Positions 1 to 8,743 of a stretch of DNA of 64,000 nucleotides are shown here, one piece after another. The stretch's first letter is position 1; each line of letters starts with the position of its first letter. Location: assembly GCA_028719205.1 (NCBI GenBank), contig JAQUKH010000004.1, positions 51,167 to 115,166 of the forward strand. Reading direction: 5' to 3'. The position numbers and the translations under genes are program-made. The notes below the pieces were generated by a model that did not search any database, had not been told where the DNA came from, and saw nothing but the letters and a program-made list of their open reading frames with translations. This stretch comes from a bacterium. GTDB taxonomy: Bacteria > JACRDZ01 > JAQUKH01.

Positions 1-1
1 C

Positions 2-343
2 ACAGTAAACGGGATTTATGGATTTCGTCCAAGAATCGGTATAAATTACAGCGATGGGAAAGACGACGTTAAAAAACAAGTCGGATTTTTAACCGGAGTT
101 TCCTATGACTTTAGCGGAAACGAGCCTGAACTCGTGGGAGATTACGAACTCTACGCGGGCTTGGACCAGAAGAAAGATAATCATTTTTATTTTGGACGTT
201 TAGGCCTCCAAAAAGTTAATAAATTTTCCCATAAATTTTCCGAGATCTCTAAATGGGGCCCTCAATTTTTGTCTTATAGAGAATGGGCAAAAACACCATA
301 TCATTTAAATATAGAATCCGGTATCGGATCGATTAAAAAGTAA
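2..343 (+). CDS. C-terminal part of a beta-barrel-like protein (5' end outside window)
   Basis: The frame is open from base 2 to the stop at 341-343, so this is the last 113 residues of a gene that begins upstream. The peptide alternates polar and hydrophobic residues in short strands with charged turns, as in a C-terminal segment of an outer-membrane barrel or a secreted beta-rich protein. No catalytic motif is visible and the family is not recognised. Its stop overlaps the next start (TAATG), so the two genes are probably co-transcribed. Confidence 0.6.
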   Translation, partial: TVNGIYGFRPRIGINYSDGKDDVKKQVGFLTGVSYDFSGNEPELVGDYELYAGLDQKKDNHFYFGRLGLQKVNKFSHKFSEISKWGPQFLSYREWAKTPYHLNIESGIGSIKK

Positions 344-2145
344 TGAAAATTGAACTTCTCGCGCCGGCAAAAAACGCGGAAACTGGTGTTGCCGCTATTA
401 ATTGCGGCGCGGACGCGGTATACATCTCTGCCGGAAAATTCGGCGCAAGAGAGAACGCGGGAAACAGCCTTCCTGATATTGAAAAACTTATACTCCACGC
501 CCATAAATTTTATTCCCGTGTATACATCGCCTTAAATACGATTTTACGGGATGATGAACTGCCTGAAGCTCAAAAACTTATTAATGACTTATATTCAATA
601 AATGCTGATGGCCTGATAATTCAGGATATGGGACTTCTCGAACTGGAACTCCCGCCAATTCCGCTTATAGCAAGCACCCAGATGAATAATGATTCTCTTG
701 AAAAAATATTATTTCTTGAAAAAGCGGGTTTTAAGCGTGTTATTCTTCCGAGAGAAATGGCCCTTGAGGAAATAAAAAAGATCCGCGATAAAACAACAAT
801 AGAGCTTGAATGCTTTATCCACGGGTCGCTTTGCGTAAGTTACAGCGGACAATGCTATTTAAGCCACGCGATCGGAGGCAGAAGCGCTAACCGCGGATGC
901 TGCGCCCAACCTTGCCGCCAGAAATATTCTCTTTGCGATAAAAACGGCAAAACTATAATAAATGGCCGGCATATTCTCTCCCTTAAGGATATGAACCGCT
1001 CCGAATACCTAAGGGATTTGATCGATGCAGGAGTTACATCTTTTAAAATAGAGGGCCGGTTAAAAGACCTGCCCTATGTGGTAAATATAACAAGCTTCTA
1101 CCGTAAAAAACTTGATGAGATAATCGACGGAAAAAATATCCTGAAAAGTTCATCGGGAAAAACTTCATTTGATTTCACGCCGGATCCTTTCAAAACATTT
1201 AACCGCGGATACACAAATTACGGCATGGATGGCAGCAAAAAAGAAATGGCTTCGATCTACACCCCGAAATCTATCGGTGAAAAGATAGGAACTGTTGAAA
1301 AAGTCCATAATTACTTATTTACGATATCAAAAGAGCACGGCCTCGTGAACGGCGACGGGATATGTTTTTTTGACGCGGATCAAAACCTCAAAGGTACTAA
1401 TATTAACAAAATAGAACAGGAAAAGATCTATCCTGATAAAATGTATGATATTAAAGAAGGGCTTGTCATTTACAGAAATTACGACCGGATGTTCATAAAA
1501 ACGCTTGAAAGAGCGCCTTATAAACGAAAAATTTCCATATTTTTCACGCTGGAAGAAACCCCTGATGGTTTTAAACTAAACGCTTTAGATGAGGACGGGA
1601 TTACCGGAACAGTTTCCATCCCGGCTCAAAAAATAAAAGCTGAAAAAAAAGAAATGGCAGGATCAGCTATAAAAAATCAGCTTCTAAAATTAAATGACAC
1701 AATATTTTCCTGTGAAAACATATCGATAGACTTAAAAGAAACTTACTTCATCCCCCTCTCTCTGCTGAATCAATTAAGGCGGGAAACAATAATGAATTTA
1801 TTGGAAGCCCGTGAAAAAAACAGGCCGAAACAGACAGGAAAAATTCTGGTAAATGATATCCCCTACCCCGAAAAAAATATTAATTACCTCGGAAATGTCC
1901 TGAATAAAAAGGCGGAAGCCTTTTACAACCGGCACGGCGCGAAAGTTTTAGAACCCGCCGCGGAATCAGGACTTGATATGAACGGGCGCATGGTAATGGT
2001 CACAAAATATTGCGTTAAAAAGGATTTGGATCTATGCGGGAAAGATCCTTCCGATCTATATCTTATCGGCGAAGACGGGCGGAAATATCTTCTAAAATTC
2101 ATTTGTGAAAAATGTCAAATGGAAATATTCTTCCCTCAAGTTTAG
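343..2145 (+). CDS. Peptidase U32 family protein (RlhA/YhbU-like)
   Basis: This 600-residue protein belongs to the U32 'collagenase-like' family. The N-terminal half is the TIM-barrel-like U32 domain with the family Cys cluster: ECFIHGSLCVSYSGQC begins near residue 156 and is followed by an NRGCCAQPCR motif. The C-terminal half matches the length of the DUF3656-type extension. Members with this architecture include E. coli RlhA, needed for hydroxylation of 23S rRNA C2501; protease activity is doubtful for most. The Cys set is consistent with an Fe-S or metal site. ATG overlaps the upstream stop. RNA modification is inferred from family only. Confidence 0.85.
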   Translation: MKIELLAPAKNAETGVAAINCGADAVYISAGKFGARENAGNSLPDIEKLILHAHKFYSRVYIALNTILRDDELPEAQKLINDLYSINADGLIIQDMGLLELELPPIPLIASTQMNNDSLEKILFLEKAGFKRVILPREMALEEIKKIRDKTTIELECFIHGSLCVSYSGQCYLSHAIGGRSANRGCCAQPCRQKYSLCDKNGKTIINGRHILSLKDMNRSEYLRDLIDAGVTSFKIEGRLKDLPYVVNITSFYRKKLDEIIDGKNILKSSSGKTSFDFTPDPFKTFNRGYTNYGMDGSKKEMASIYTPKSIGEKIGTVEKVHNYLFTISKEHGLVNGDGICFFDADQNLKGTNINKIEQEKIYPDKMYDIKEGLVIYRNYDRMFIKTLERAPYKRKISIFFTLEETPDGFKLNALDEDGITGTVSIPAQKIKAEKKEMAGSAIKNQLLKLNDTIFSCENISIDLKETYFIPLSLLNQLRRETIMNLLEAREKNRPKQTGKILVNDIPYPEKNINYLGNVLNKKAEAFYNRHGAKVLEPAAESGLDMNGRMVMVTKYCVKKDLDLCGKDPSDLYLIGEDGRKYLLKFICEKCQMEIFFPQV

Positions 2146-2152
2146 TTTAAAT

Positions 2153-2818
2153 CTATTGTTGTTTCTCCATATGATGCCGGATATCTTTCCCTAAAACCAT
2201 AAAAATCACGTCTTCCGCGATGTTAGTGGCATGGTCGGCGATACGCTCCAGGTTACGGGCAATAAGAATAAAATCAAGCGAGGATAAAACCTTAGAGGTA
2301 TCATTTCTCATTACATCTTTTAAATCGTTAAAGATCTTGGACTTTAAGTCATCCACCTTATCATCTGTAAGAACAACTGTCCTTGCAAGCTCTACATCCC
2401 GGTTTATAAACGCCTTAAGGCTGTCCTGCAGCATCTTTTGTGAAATATTTGCCATATTGTCCAGATCCGGCATGGATTTCAAGTCGGAAATTTCATGCAG
2501 TTTGGAACTATTTTCAGCTATATTAACAGCCTGGTCCCCGATACGCTCAAGGTCGCTGTTGATCTTCACAGCGGCCATAATAAACCGAAGGTCAATAGCG
2601 ATCGGCTGCCTTAACGCGATTATGCGGAGGCACATTTCATCTATTTCTATATGAAGTTTATTAACCTCTTTTTCTTTCTGATATATGGAATCAATAAAAT
2701 CATCCTTTTTCTTTTTAAGCGAAGCTATAGCAAGATCGATCATGGTTCCTGCAATATCACCCATATACAGAATTTTCTCTTTCAATTCCTTAAGTTCTTC
2801 TTCAAAATAACGTTCCAT
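2153..2818 (-). CDS. phoU: Phosphate transport system regulator PhoU
   Basis: This 221-residue all-alpha protein has the two PhoU repeats, with the DxxRxIxxxxKIxxDLERIGD-type motif in the first (near residue 80) and ARNLERIADHATNIAED in the second. PhoU is a cytoplasmic metal-binding protein that links the Pst importer to the PhoR kinase and shuts off the Pho regulon when phosphate is plentiful. AGGAGAGG lies just upstream of ATG. It is the last gene of the Pst locus, separated from pstB3 by a palindromic repeat at 2842-2897. Confidence 0.95.
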   Translation of the reverse strand: MERYFEEELKELKEKILYMGDIAGTMIDLAIASLKKKKDDFIDSIYQKEKEVNKLHIEIDEMCLRIIALRQPIAIDLRFIMAAVKINSDLERIGDQAVNIAENSSKLHEISDLKSMPDLDNMANISQKMLQDSLKAFINRDVELARTVVLTDDKVDDLKSKIFNDLKDVMRNDTSKVLSSLDFILIARNLERIADHATNIAEDVIFMVLGKDIRHHMEKQQ

Positions 2819-2841
2819 GGTTGCCTCTCCTTTATATTAAT

Positions 2842-2897
2842 TGTAGGGGCTTGATTTATCAAGCCCTTTCCTGGGTTCGATAAATCGAACCCCTACA
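2842..2897. repeat. Palindromic intergenic repeat, TGTAGGGG family
   Basis: The element starts with TGTAGGGGC and ends with CCCCTACA. Inside are two self-complementary hairpins (GGGCTTGATTTATCAAGCCC and GGGTTCGATAAATCGAACCC). It sits between pstB3 and phoU. Related pieces occur at 3668, 33093 and 35172. Confidence 0.85.
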
Positions 2898-2900
2898 TTT

Positions 2901-3656
2901 TTATCCAAACCTTCCTGTTATATAATCCTCCGTCCTTTTGTCCCTCGGAGCTGTAAAAATATTATTTGTATCGTCAAACTCAATAAGCTCTCCTAAAAGC
3001 AAAAATCCGGAATAATCCGAAACCCTCGCGGCCTGCTGCATATTGTGAGTAACAATTACAATAGTATAATCCTTTTTAAGGGTATTCATTAATTCTTCAA
3101 TTTTCATAGTAGCTATCGGGTCCAATGTCGAACAGGGTTCATCCATTAAGATCACTTCAGGCTCGATAATAATAAGCCTCGCTATACACAATTTTTGTTT
3201 TTGATCCAGTGACAGGTCCAAAGCCGAGCTATGAAGTTTATCTTTTACATCATCCCAAAGCCACGCGTCTCTTAAACATTTTTCAATTTTTTCATCCCAG
3301 ATAGACTTTTCTCCAATATTATGGATCCTTAACCCATATGTCAGATTTTCATAAATACTTAACGGGAACGGATTAGGATGTTGAAAAACCATACCAATTT
3401 TTTTACGCAATTCCGTTAAACCGATATTCTCCTGATAAATATCTTTATTATCTAAAAAGATCCGCCCTGAAATTTTAACCCCGTCAATAATATCGTTCAT
3501 CCTGTTTAATGTTCGTAAAAGTGTGGATTTCCCGCAACCCGAAGGCCCTATCAAGGCTGTGATACGGTTCTCAGCGATCTCCATATTAATATTCTTCAAG
3601 GCATGGAACTGGCCATACCAGAGAGATAAATCTTTTATTTGCATTCTAATGTCCAT
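2901..3656 (-). CDS. pstB: Phosphate ABC transporter ATPase PstB3, degenerate signature motif
   Basis: ATP-binding subunit of the Pst importer. Walker [10 protein letters not shown] is near residue 37, Walker B ILMDEP is intact and the H-loop reads VTHN. The ABC signature is altered: LSGGQ is replaced by LSLDQ (bases 3201-3215). I chose the ATG at 3656 (251 aa), which has GAGGAAAT upstream; the frame stays open to 3746, but that extension would be translated palindromic repeat. It follows pstB2, which has the complementary H-loop defect, so the two may form one asymmetric ATPase pair. Ends just before phoU. Confidence 0.93.
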   Translation of the reverse strand: MDIRMQIKDLSLWYGQFHALKNINMEIAENRITALIGPSGCGKSTLLRTLNRMNDIIDGVKISGRIFLDNKDIYQENIGLTELRKKIGMVFQHPNPFPLSIYENLTYGLRIHNIGEKSIWDEKIEKCLRDAWLWDDVKDKLHSSALDLSLDQKQKLCIARLIIIEPEVILMDEPCSTLDPIATMKIEELMNTLKKDYTIVIVTHNMQQAARVSDYSGFLLLGELIEFDDTNNIFTAPRDKRTEDYITGRFG

Positions 3657-3667
3657 AATATTTCCTC

Positions 3668-3745
3668 GTAGGGGCGAACCCATGTGTTCGCCCTGTGCCA
3701 TACGCACAGGTTCACCTATTATGGGCAGACACATGGATCTGCCCA
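3668..3745. repeat. Palindromic repeat, TGTAGGGG family, between pstB2 and pstB3
   Basis: Begins GTAGGGGCGAAC and contains GGCGAAC/GTTCGCC and ATGGGCAGA/TCTGCCCAT hairpins. It lies in the gap between pstB2 and pstB3 and creates a misleading in-frame N-terminal extension of pstB3. Confidence 0.8.
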
Positions 3746-3751
3746 TACATT

Positions 3752-4504
3752 TTACCCAAACCTTCCCGTAATATAGTCATCCGTCCTTTTATCCACAGGT
3801 ATCGTAAAAACCTGCCGGCTTTGGCCATACTCGATCAGCTCGCCCATCAAAAGAAAAGCTACCTTATCGGCCACGCGAGCGGCCTGCTTTGTATTATTTG
3901 TAACTATAATTATTGTATATTTTTCCTTTAATCTGAGCATTGCTTCTTCGATCTTGGCCGTGGAGATCGGATCAAGGCTTGAACATGGTTCGTCCAGAAG
4001 AATAACCTCCGGCTGTAAAGCAAGAGTCCTTGCTATACATAACCTCTGCTTTTGCCCGCCTGATAAAGATAATGCCGACTGATTAAGCCGGTCCTTAACC
4101 TCATCCCACAAAAATGCCTGCCGCAAACTATGTTCCACTAACTCATCTAATTTCTTTTTATAAATTATCCCGGCCAGCCTGGGCCCATAAATAATATTTT
4201 CATAAATTGACCTTGGCAATGGAACAGGCTGGGCAAAAACCATCCCTATGCGGCGCCTTAACTCAGGAACATTTATATCAACCGAATATATATCTTTGTC
4301 ATCGACAAAAATATCGCCTTCTTTTTTCGTATTATAAGTAGCATCTTCTAATCTGTTTATCAATCTTAAAAGCGTTGTCTTGCCGCTTCCAGCGGGCCCG
4401 ATTATGGCAAGGATCTCATTTTTTAAAACTTCAAGATTTACTGAATTTAAAACTTTCTTGCCTTCAAAATAAAAAGATAGATCTTTTAATAAAATTTTAT
4501 TCAT
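3752..4504 (-). CDS. pstB: Phosphate ABC transporter ATPase PstB2, H-loop His replaced by Asn
   Basis: This 250-residue Pst ATPase has Walker [10 protein letters not shown] near residue 36, a canonical signature LSGGQKQR and Walker B ILLDEP. The H-loop, normally VTHN, reads VTNN: the switch histidine codon is AAT (bases 3896-3898). The start overlaps the pstA2 stop as ATGA, with AAGGA upstream, so it is translationally coupled. Its partner pstB3 keeps the histidine but has lost the signature. A PstB2-PstB3 dimer would have one fully consensus and one doubly degenerate ATP site. Paralog pstB1 at 7097-7855 is canonical at both positions. Confidence 0.95.
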   Translation of the reverse strand: MNKILLKDLSFYFEGKKVLNSVNLEVLKNEILAIIGPAGSGKTTLLRLINRLEDATYNTKKEGDIFVDDKDIYSVDINVPELRRRIGMVFAQPVPLPRSIYENIIYGPRLAGIIYKKKLDELVEHSLRQAFLWDEVKDRLNQSALSLSGGQKQRLCIARTLALQPEVILLDEPCSSLDPISTAKIEEAMLRLKEKYTIIIVTNNTKQAARVADKVAFLLMGELIEYGQSRQVFTIPVDKRTDDYITGRFG

Positions 4505-5343
4505 TTTCCTTCTATCCTTCTGATAAAACGGTGCATGATCCAGTACGATAAAAAATTGATCATTCCTATGGAAATGATCAAAACGCTGGCCGTAGCATAG
4601 GCATTCTTTAAAGAAATACCTTCCCTTGAAAGAATATAAAAATGTACCGACATGGTCCTCACTGAATCAAACAGGGAATTCGGCAGGCGAAGAGATGAAC
4701 CAGCAGTGAATATTACCGCGGCTGTCTCCCCCACACACCGGCCGATACTTAATATTATTCCTGTCAAAATTCCCGGAAGTGCCTGAGGAATTACAATGAA
4801 AACTATTGTCTGCCATTTAGTCCCGCCGAGCGAATAACTTACCTCACGCAGGGGTTTTGGAACCGCCTTGATCGCCTCCTCACTGGTCCTTATTATAGTC
4901 GGCAGGATCATGATCGAAAGTGTCAGGCCGCCTGAAATAATTGACCAGCCCATTTTTAATTTAATAACAAAAAGCACAAAACCAAACAATCCAAACACTA
5001 TAGATGGAATACCTGCGAGGCAATCCGCTCCAAAACGGATCATCTGTGTAATCCTGTTTTCCCTTGTATATTCAGTTAAGTAAACAGCTGTTCCTATTCC
5101 CAAAGGCCCCGCAATGAAAACCGCCGCGAGCGTAAGCAATATTGTCCCGATGATGATCGGGAAAATTCCGCCCTCCCTGCCCATACTTTTCGGAAATTCC
5201 ATAAAAAATTCTTTTGATAAACCGCCGATACCATTTTTTAGAATAAAACCAACAATATAAAAAAGTATAAAAATTGTAATAATAGTAAATATCCATAAAA
5301 ATATTTTCACTATTTTTTCTATTATATTTTGATTAATACTCAT
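4501..5343 (-). CDS. pstA: Phosphate ABC transporter permease PstA2
   Basis: Inner-membrane permease subunit of 280 residues with six predicted membrane helices. It has the binding-protein-dependent transport EAA loop near EVSYSLGGTKWQTIVFIVIP and the PstA-typical GREGGIFPIIIGTILLT after the first helix. ATGA overlaps couple it both to pstC2 upstream and to pstB2 downstream. It pairs with PstC2 to form the second phosphate channel of the locus. Confidence 0.95.
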   Translation of the reverse strand: MSINQNIIEKIVKIFLWIFTIITIFILFYIVGFILKNGIGGLSKEFFMEFPKSMGREGGIFPIIIGTILLTLAAVFIAGPLGIGTAVYLTEYTRENRITQMIRFGADCLAGIPSIVFGLFGFVLFVIKLKMGWSIISGGLTLSIMILPTIIRTSEEAIKAVPKPLREVSYSLGGTKWQTIVFIVIPQALPGILTGIILSIGRCVGETAAVIFTAGSSLRLPNSLFDSVRTMSVHFYILSREGISLKNAYATASVLIISIGMINFLSYWIMHRFIRRIEGK

Positions 5344-6188
5344 TTTCTGACTTTCCTCTTTGTAAAAACATAAGCCGCTGTATTCAATATCATAATTATC
5401 ACAAATAAAACCATGCCTGTTCCGAACAGCGCTTCACGATGCATACCTGTCGCATAACCTAATTCCAGCGCGATATTAGAGGTCAAGGTCCTTACAGGCT
5501 CAAGAATCGAATGTGGGATCCTTACGGCATTGCCGCTTACCATAATTACCGCCATAGTTTCGCCTACCGCGCGCCCCATCCCTAAAATAACACTCGCGAT
5601 TATACCCGATCTCGCCGCGGGAATAATAACCATATAAACCGACTGCCACCTTGTCGCCCCCAATGCCAGTGAACCCTCAAGATAAGATTTTGGCACCGCG
5701 TGTAAAGCATCCAGAGAAATACTTATGACCGTGGGAAGGATCATTATAGCAAGAACCATGCTCCCCGCTAAAACCGAAAGGCCGGGGCCTCCTAAATATT
5801 CACGGATCAACGGCGCTAAGATCACAACACCAATGAACCCGTAAACTACAGACGGGATCCCCGCGAGAAGTTCGATTGCGGGTTTTAATATTCTTGCTAT
5901 CTTTTTAGGGCAGAATTCCGCGAGAAAAATACTGACTGATAGGCTCAACGGCACGCCTATAATAAGAGCTCCTATTGTAATCCACACTGACCCCATGATC
6001 ATGCTGAACAACCCGAACTGTTTTTGGCTCGGCGCCCAGTCAGGCGAAAAAATAAATTTTGCGAACCCTATTTTCAAAAATATGCCTATCCCTTCCTTAA
6101 AGATAAAAACAGTGATCAATGCCAGTAAAAATAAGGCAGAACACGCAATCAAAAAGAATGTTTTTTCTATTAATTTTTCTCTGTTCAT
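5340..6188 (-). CDS. pstC: Phosphate ABC transporter permease PstC2
   Basis: 282-residue integral membrane subunit of the Pst importer. The N-terminal helix, the SMIMGSVWITIGALIIGVP segment and the EAA loop (EGSLALGATRWQSVYMVIIP) are PstC-like. The Shine-Dalgarno sequence GGGGGAGG lies in the GC-rich palindrome at 6198-6245, so that repeat supplies the ribosome binding site. The stop overlaps pstA2. Confidence 0.95.
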   Translation of the reverse strand: MNREKLIEKTFFLIACSALFLLALITVFIFKEGIGIFLKIGFAKFIFSPDWAPSQKQFGLFSMIMGSVWITIGALIIGVPLSLSVSIFLAEFCPKKIARILKPAIELLAGIPSVVYGFIGVVILAPLIREYLGGPGLSVLAGSMVLAIMILPTVISISLDALHAVPKSYLEGSLALGATRWQSVYMVIIPAARSGIIASVILGMGRAVGETMAVIMVSGNAVRIPHSILEPVRTLTSNIALELGYATGMHREALFGTGMVLFVIIMILNTAAYVFTKRKVRK

Positions 6189-6197
6189 ATTTATTTA

Positions 6198-6245
6198 CCT
6201 CCCCCTTCCCCTCCTTACCAAGGAGGGGATTAAGGGGTGGTTCCT
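6198..6245. repeat. GC-rich palindromic repeat (CCCCTCCTT..AAGGAGGGG family), copy A
   Basis: The core hairpin CCCCTCCTTaccAAGGAGGGG is followed by ATTAAGGGG. It spans the end of pstS2 and the leader of pstC2: it encodes the last residues (GTTP) and the TAA of pstS2 on one side and the G-rich Shine-Dalgarno sequence of pstC2 on the other. Related copies lie at 8699, 30529, 30602 and 32234. Confidence 0.85.
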
Positions 6246-7027
6246 ACCTTAATCAATCCTTCTTTTTCCAAAAAATTCTGTCCTTCGTTTGATAGAACAA
6301 AATCTACAAAATCTTTGGCGTCTTTTCCTAATTCACCGGTATGGACAAACAGAAAAGGCCGCATAAAATTATATTTCTTTTCTTTTACCGCCGCCCGGTC
6401 CGGTAAAATTCCATCAATCTTAACTGCCTTTACATCTTTGTCAACAAGCCCTAACGATATATACGCGATCGACCATGGATCCGCCTTTACGATCTCCCTT
6501 ACCGACCCATTGGAATCCTGAACCATACAAGCGTTGGAAATTGGGGTTTCTTTCATTACCAATTCCTGGAACGCGCCGCGGGTACCTGAACCGTCCTCAC
6601 GGGTAATGGCGTTTATTTCCTTATCCTCTCCACCTAACTCTTTCCAATTCAAGATCTTCCGGCTGAAAATTTTTCTGATATCTTCAAGTGAAATATTATC
6701 TATTTTGTTTCGCGGATTAAGTATTACAACAACGGCATCATAGGCTATCGGGATAATTTTTAACTGTTTTTCCTCATCCAGGCTTAAATGCCTTGAGGAC
6801 ATCCCGATATTAGCTGTTCCTGATATCGCGGACTGTATCCCAGCGCTGGATCCGCCTCCCTGAATATTAATCTCGGCTGTTTTATTTTTGCGGATATACA
6901 TTTCTTCCAGACCTTCAACAAAAGGCTGGACAGAGGTCGATCCCGCAATAACTAAGGTTTTTTTACGGCTATTAGAATTACAGGAAAGAATAAAAATAAT
7001 GCAGATCAATAAAAATATTTTTTTCAT
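6230..7027 (-). CDS. pstS: Phosphate-binding lipoprotein PstS2
   Basis: 265 residues, shorter than PstS1. The N-terminus is a lipoprotein signal ending FILSC (Cys at 16), so the mature protein should be anchored by lipid. Phosphate-binding-protein motifs are visible: AGSTSVQPFVEGL, QGGGSSAGIQSAISGTANIG and REDGSGTRGAFQELV. It delivers phosphate to PstC2-A2. There is no clear Shine-Dalgarno sequence, and a TATAAT ends only 7 nt before the ATG, suggesting a leaderless message. A Pho-box array lies at 7061-7088. The stop and last residues come from a palindromic repeat. Confidence 0.93.
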   Translation of the reverse strand: MKKIFLLICIIFILSCNSNSRKKTLVIAGSTSVQPFVEGLEEMYIRKNKTAEINIQGGGSSAGIQSAISGTANIGMSSRHLSLDEEKQLKIIPIAYDAVVVILNPRNKIDNISLEDIRKIFSRKILNWKELGGEDKEINAITREDGSGTRGAFQELVMKETPISNACMVQDSNGSVREIVKADPWSIAYISLGLVDKDVKAVKIDGILPDRAAVKEKKYNFMRPFLFVHTGELGKDAKDFVDFVLSNEGQNFLEKEGLIKVGTTP

Positions 7028-7034
7028 TCTCGAA

Positions 7035-7040
7035 ATTATA
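7035..7040 (-). promoter_or_regulatory. -10 box of pstS2, probably leaderless
   Basis: TATAAT on the minus strand, with 7 nt between it and the pstS2 ATG, so the predicted transcript would start at or beside the start codon. A second -10-like CATATA at 7044-7049 lies closer to the Pho boxes, and I cannot choose between them. Confidence 0.5.
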
Positions 7041-7060
7041 TCATATATGTTTTGCGCGAT

Positions 7061-7088
7061 TGTGAATTTTGTGTGAAGTTTTTGTTAT
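7061..7088 (-). promoter_or_regulatory. Pho-box array upstream of pstS2
   Basis: On the plus strand TGTGAA at 7061, TGTGAA at 7072 and TGTTAT at 7083 recur at exactly 11 bp; read toward pstS2 these are ATAACA, TTCACA, TTCACA. Direct TT(A/T/C)ACA repeats at 11-bp spacing are the known PhoP/PhoB box layout. It lies 34-61 bp before the pstS2 start codon. Confidence 0.8.
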
Positions 7089-7096
7089 TCTTAACA

Positions 7097-7855
7097 TTAC
7101 CCAAATCGACCCGTAATATATGCCTCAGTCCTTTTGTCTTTAGGATTAGTAAATATTTCCTGCGTTTTTCCAAATTCAATCAATTCGCCCAGTAGAAAAA
7201 ATGCTGTCCAATCTGAGACACGTGCAGCCTGCTGCATATTATGAGTAACGATCACAATAGTATAATTTTGTTTTAACTGCTGGATCAGCTCTTCTATTTT
7301 TGTAGTAGAAATAGGATCCAGCGCCGAACACGGTTCATCAAACAGAATAACCTCCGGCTTAACCGCCAGGGCCCTCGCGATACAAAGCCTTTGCTGCTGC
7401 CCACCTGAAAGGCTCATGCCGGAAGCTTTTAGCTTATCTTTAACTTCATCCCATAACGCCGCTTTTTTCAAGGATTCCTCCACAATTTCATCTAAATAAG
7501 ATTTTTTATTAATGCCGTTTAATTTCAAACCGACAGAAACATTTTCGTAGATAGAAAGTGTGGGAAACGGCGTCGGTTTTTGAAAAACCATCCCGACTTT
7601 TTGCCGAAGCTCGATCGGATCGACATCCCCGTCATAAATATTTTTGCCATCAAGCAAAACGTCACCACGCACACTGGTGCCGGGAATAACTTCATGCATT
7701 CGGTTTAAACACCGGATAAAAGTCGATTTACCGCACCCTGAAGGGCCAATGATCGCGGTGGCTACTCTTTCCCCTATCTTCATATTTATATCTTTTACCG
7801 CGTGTGTTTTTCCAAAATAGGCATTCAAATTATTAGTTATTATTGTGTTTTTCAT
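7097..7855 (-). CDS. pstB: Phosphate ABC transporter ATPase PstB1
   Basis: Canonical 252-residue PstB: Walker [10 protein letters not shown] near residue 38, [15 protein letters not shown] signature, Walker B ILFDEP and H-loop VTHN. I start it at the ATG at 7855, which overlaps the pstA1 stop as ATGA; the open frame to 7933 is an extension into pstA1. It energises the PstC1-A1 permease. Unlike pstB2 and pstB3 it has no degenerate catalytic motif and should work as a homodimer. Confidence 0.96.
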   Translation of the reverse strand: MKNTIITNNLNAYFGKTHAVKDINMKIGERVATAIIGPSGCGKSTFIRCLNRMHEVIPGTSVRGDVLLDGKNIYDGDVDPIELRQKVGMVFQKPTPFPTLSIYENVSVGLKLNGINKKSYLDEIVEESLKKAALWDEVKDKLKASGMSLSGGQQQRLCIARALAVKPEVILFDEPCSALDPISTTKIEELIQQLKQNYTIVIVTHNMQQAARVSDWTAFFLLGELIEFGKTQEIFTNPKDKRTEAYITGRFG

Positions 7856-8685
7856 ATTTTCCTTTTCGTTACCAATCTGCTCGTTAAACTTATTACGAAA
7901 GTCAATCCAATAAGCACCAACGCCCCTGCCCATGCCTGTCTCTGCCAGTCCTCAAAAGGCGAGATCGCGTAAACAAATATTTGTAAAGGAAGCGCGGCTA
8001 TCGGCTGGGTCATTCCCTGGTGCCAGAACCTGTTTCCGAAAGCCGTAAATAAAAGCGGCGCAGTCTCGCCAAAGATCCGGGCGATAGACAACATTACCCC
8101 TGTAATTGTACCCGGCATTGCTGTCTTCAAAATTATTCTAATAGTGGTTTTGAACCGGTTTATCCCAAGCGCCAGAGACGCCTCACGCAAATCATGGGGA
8201 ACCATCCGTATCGCCTCTTCCGTGGTCCGCATTATAGTGGGAATCATTATTATCCCAAGCGCGAAAGCTCCGCTTAACGCTGAAAAACTTTTCATCGGCC
8301 GAACCCAGACTGAATAAGCGAAAATCCCGATCACAATAGAAGGCACTCCGCTTAACACATCCGCTGAAAATCTGATCAAGGTTCCCAATTTGTTAGTGCT
8401 GAATTCCGAAAGATACACCCCGCCTAGCACACCTGCAGGTATCGCCCATAAAGACGCCATACCAGTTAAGATCAGGCTTCCAATAATGGCGTTTGCCATA
8501 CCACCGCCTGGTTCCCCAGCGGGTTTTGGAAGCTGTGTGAAAAAATCAATATTTATGCTTGTGATACCTTTTGAAATAACATAAACAAAAATACTGATCA
8601 AAGGCAATAAAACAAATATTGCGCAGAAAACTGTAAGAGCCCTCATTAATTTATCTGTTATTTTTCTTCTTAAATAATTATTCAT
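7852..8685 (-). CDS. pstA: Phosphate ABC transporter permease PstA1
   Basis: 277-residue membrane subunit with six predicted helices, the PstA-type [20 protein letters not shown] segment and the EAA loop [20 protein letters not shown]. It follows pstC1 after a 57-bp gap filled by a GC-rich palindrome and is coupled to pstB1 by an ATGA overlap. The Shine-Dalgarno sequence is weak (GGTAAC). Confidence 0.95.
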   Translation of the reverse strand: MNNYLRRKITDKLMRALTVFCAIFVLLPLISIFVYVISKGITSINIDFFTQLPKPAGEPGGGMANAIIGSLILTGMASLWAIPAGVLGGVYLSEFSTNKLGTLIRFSADVLSGVPSIVIGIFAYSVWVRPMKSFSALSGAFALGIIMIPTIMRTTEEAIRMVPHDLREASLALGINRFKTTIRIILKTAMPGTITGVMLSIARIFGETAPLLFTAFGNRFWHQGMTQPIAALPLQIFVYAISPFEDWQRQAWAGALVLIGLTFVISLTSRLVTKRKI

Positions 8686-8698
8686 CTGTTACCTTTTA

Positions 8699-8743
8699 CC
8701 ACCCCTTAATCCCCTCCTTGCTAAGGAGGGGACGGGGGAGGTT
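8699..8743. repeat. GC-rich palindromic repeat, copy B
   Basis: Hairpin CCCCTCCTTgctAAGGAGGGG preceded by ACCCCTTAAT and followed by GGGGGAGG. It fills the pstC1-pstA1 gap and abuts the pstC1 stop. Same family as copy A, in the opposite orientation. Confidence 0.85.

Noticed and set aside
3657-3746. Longer N-terminus for pstB3
   Set aside because: The extra 30 codons are translated palindromic repeat, and the ATG at 3656 has its own GAGGAAAT.
7856-7933. Longer N-terminus for pstB1
   Set aside because: It would run deep into pstA1; the ATGA overlap at 7852-7855 is the normal coupled start.
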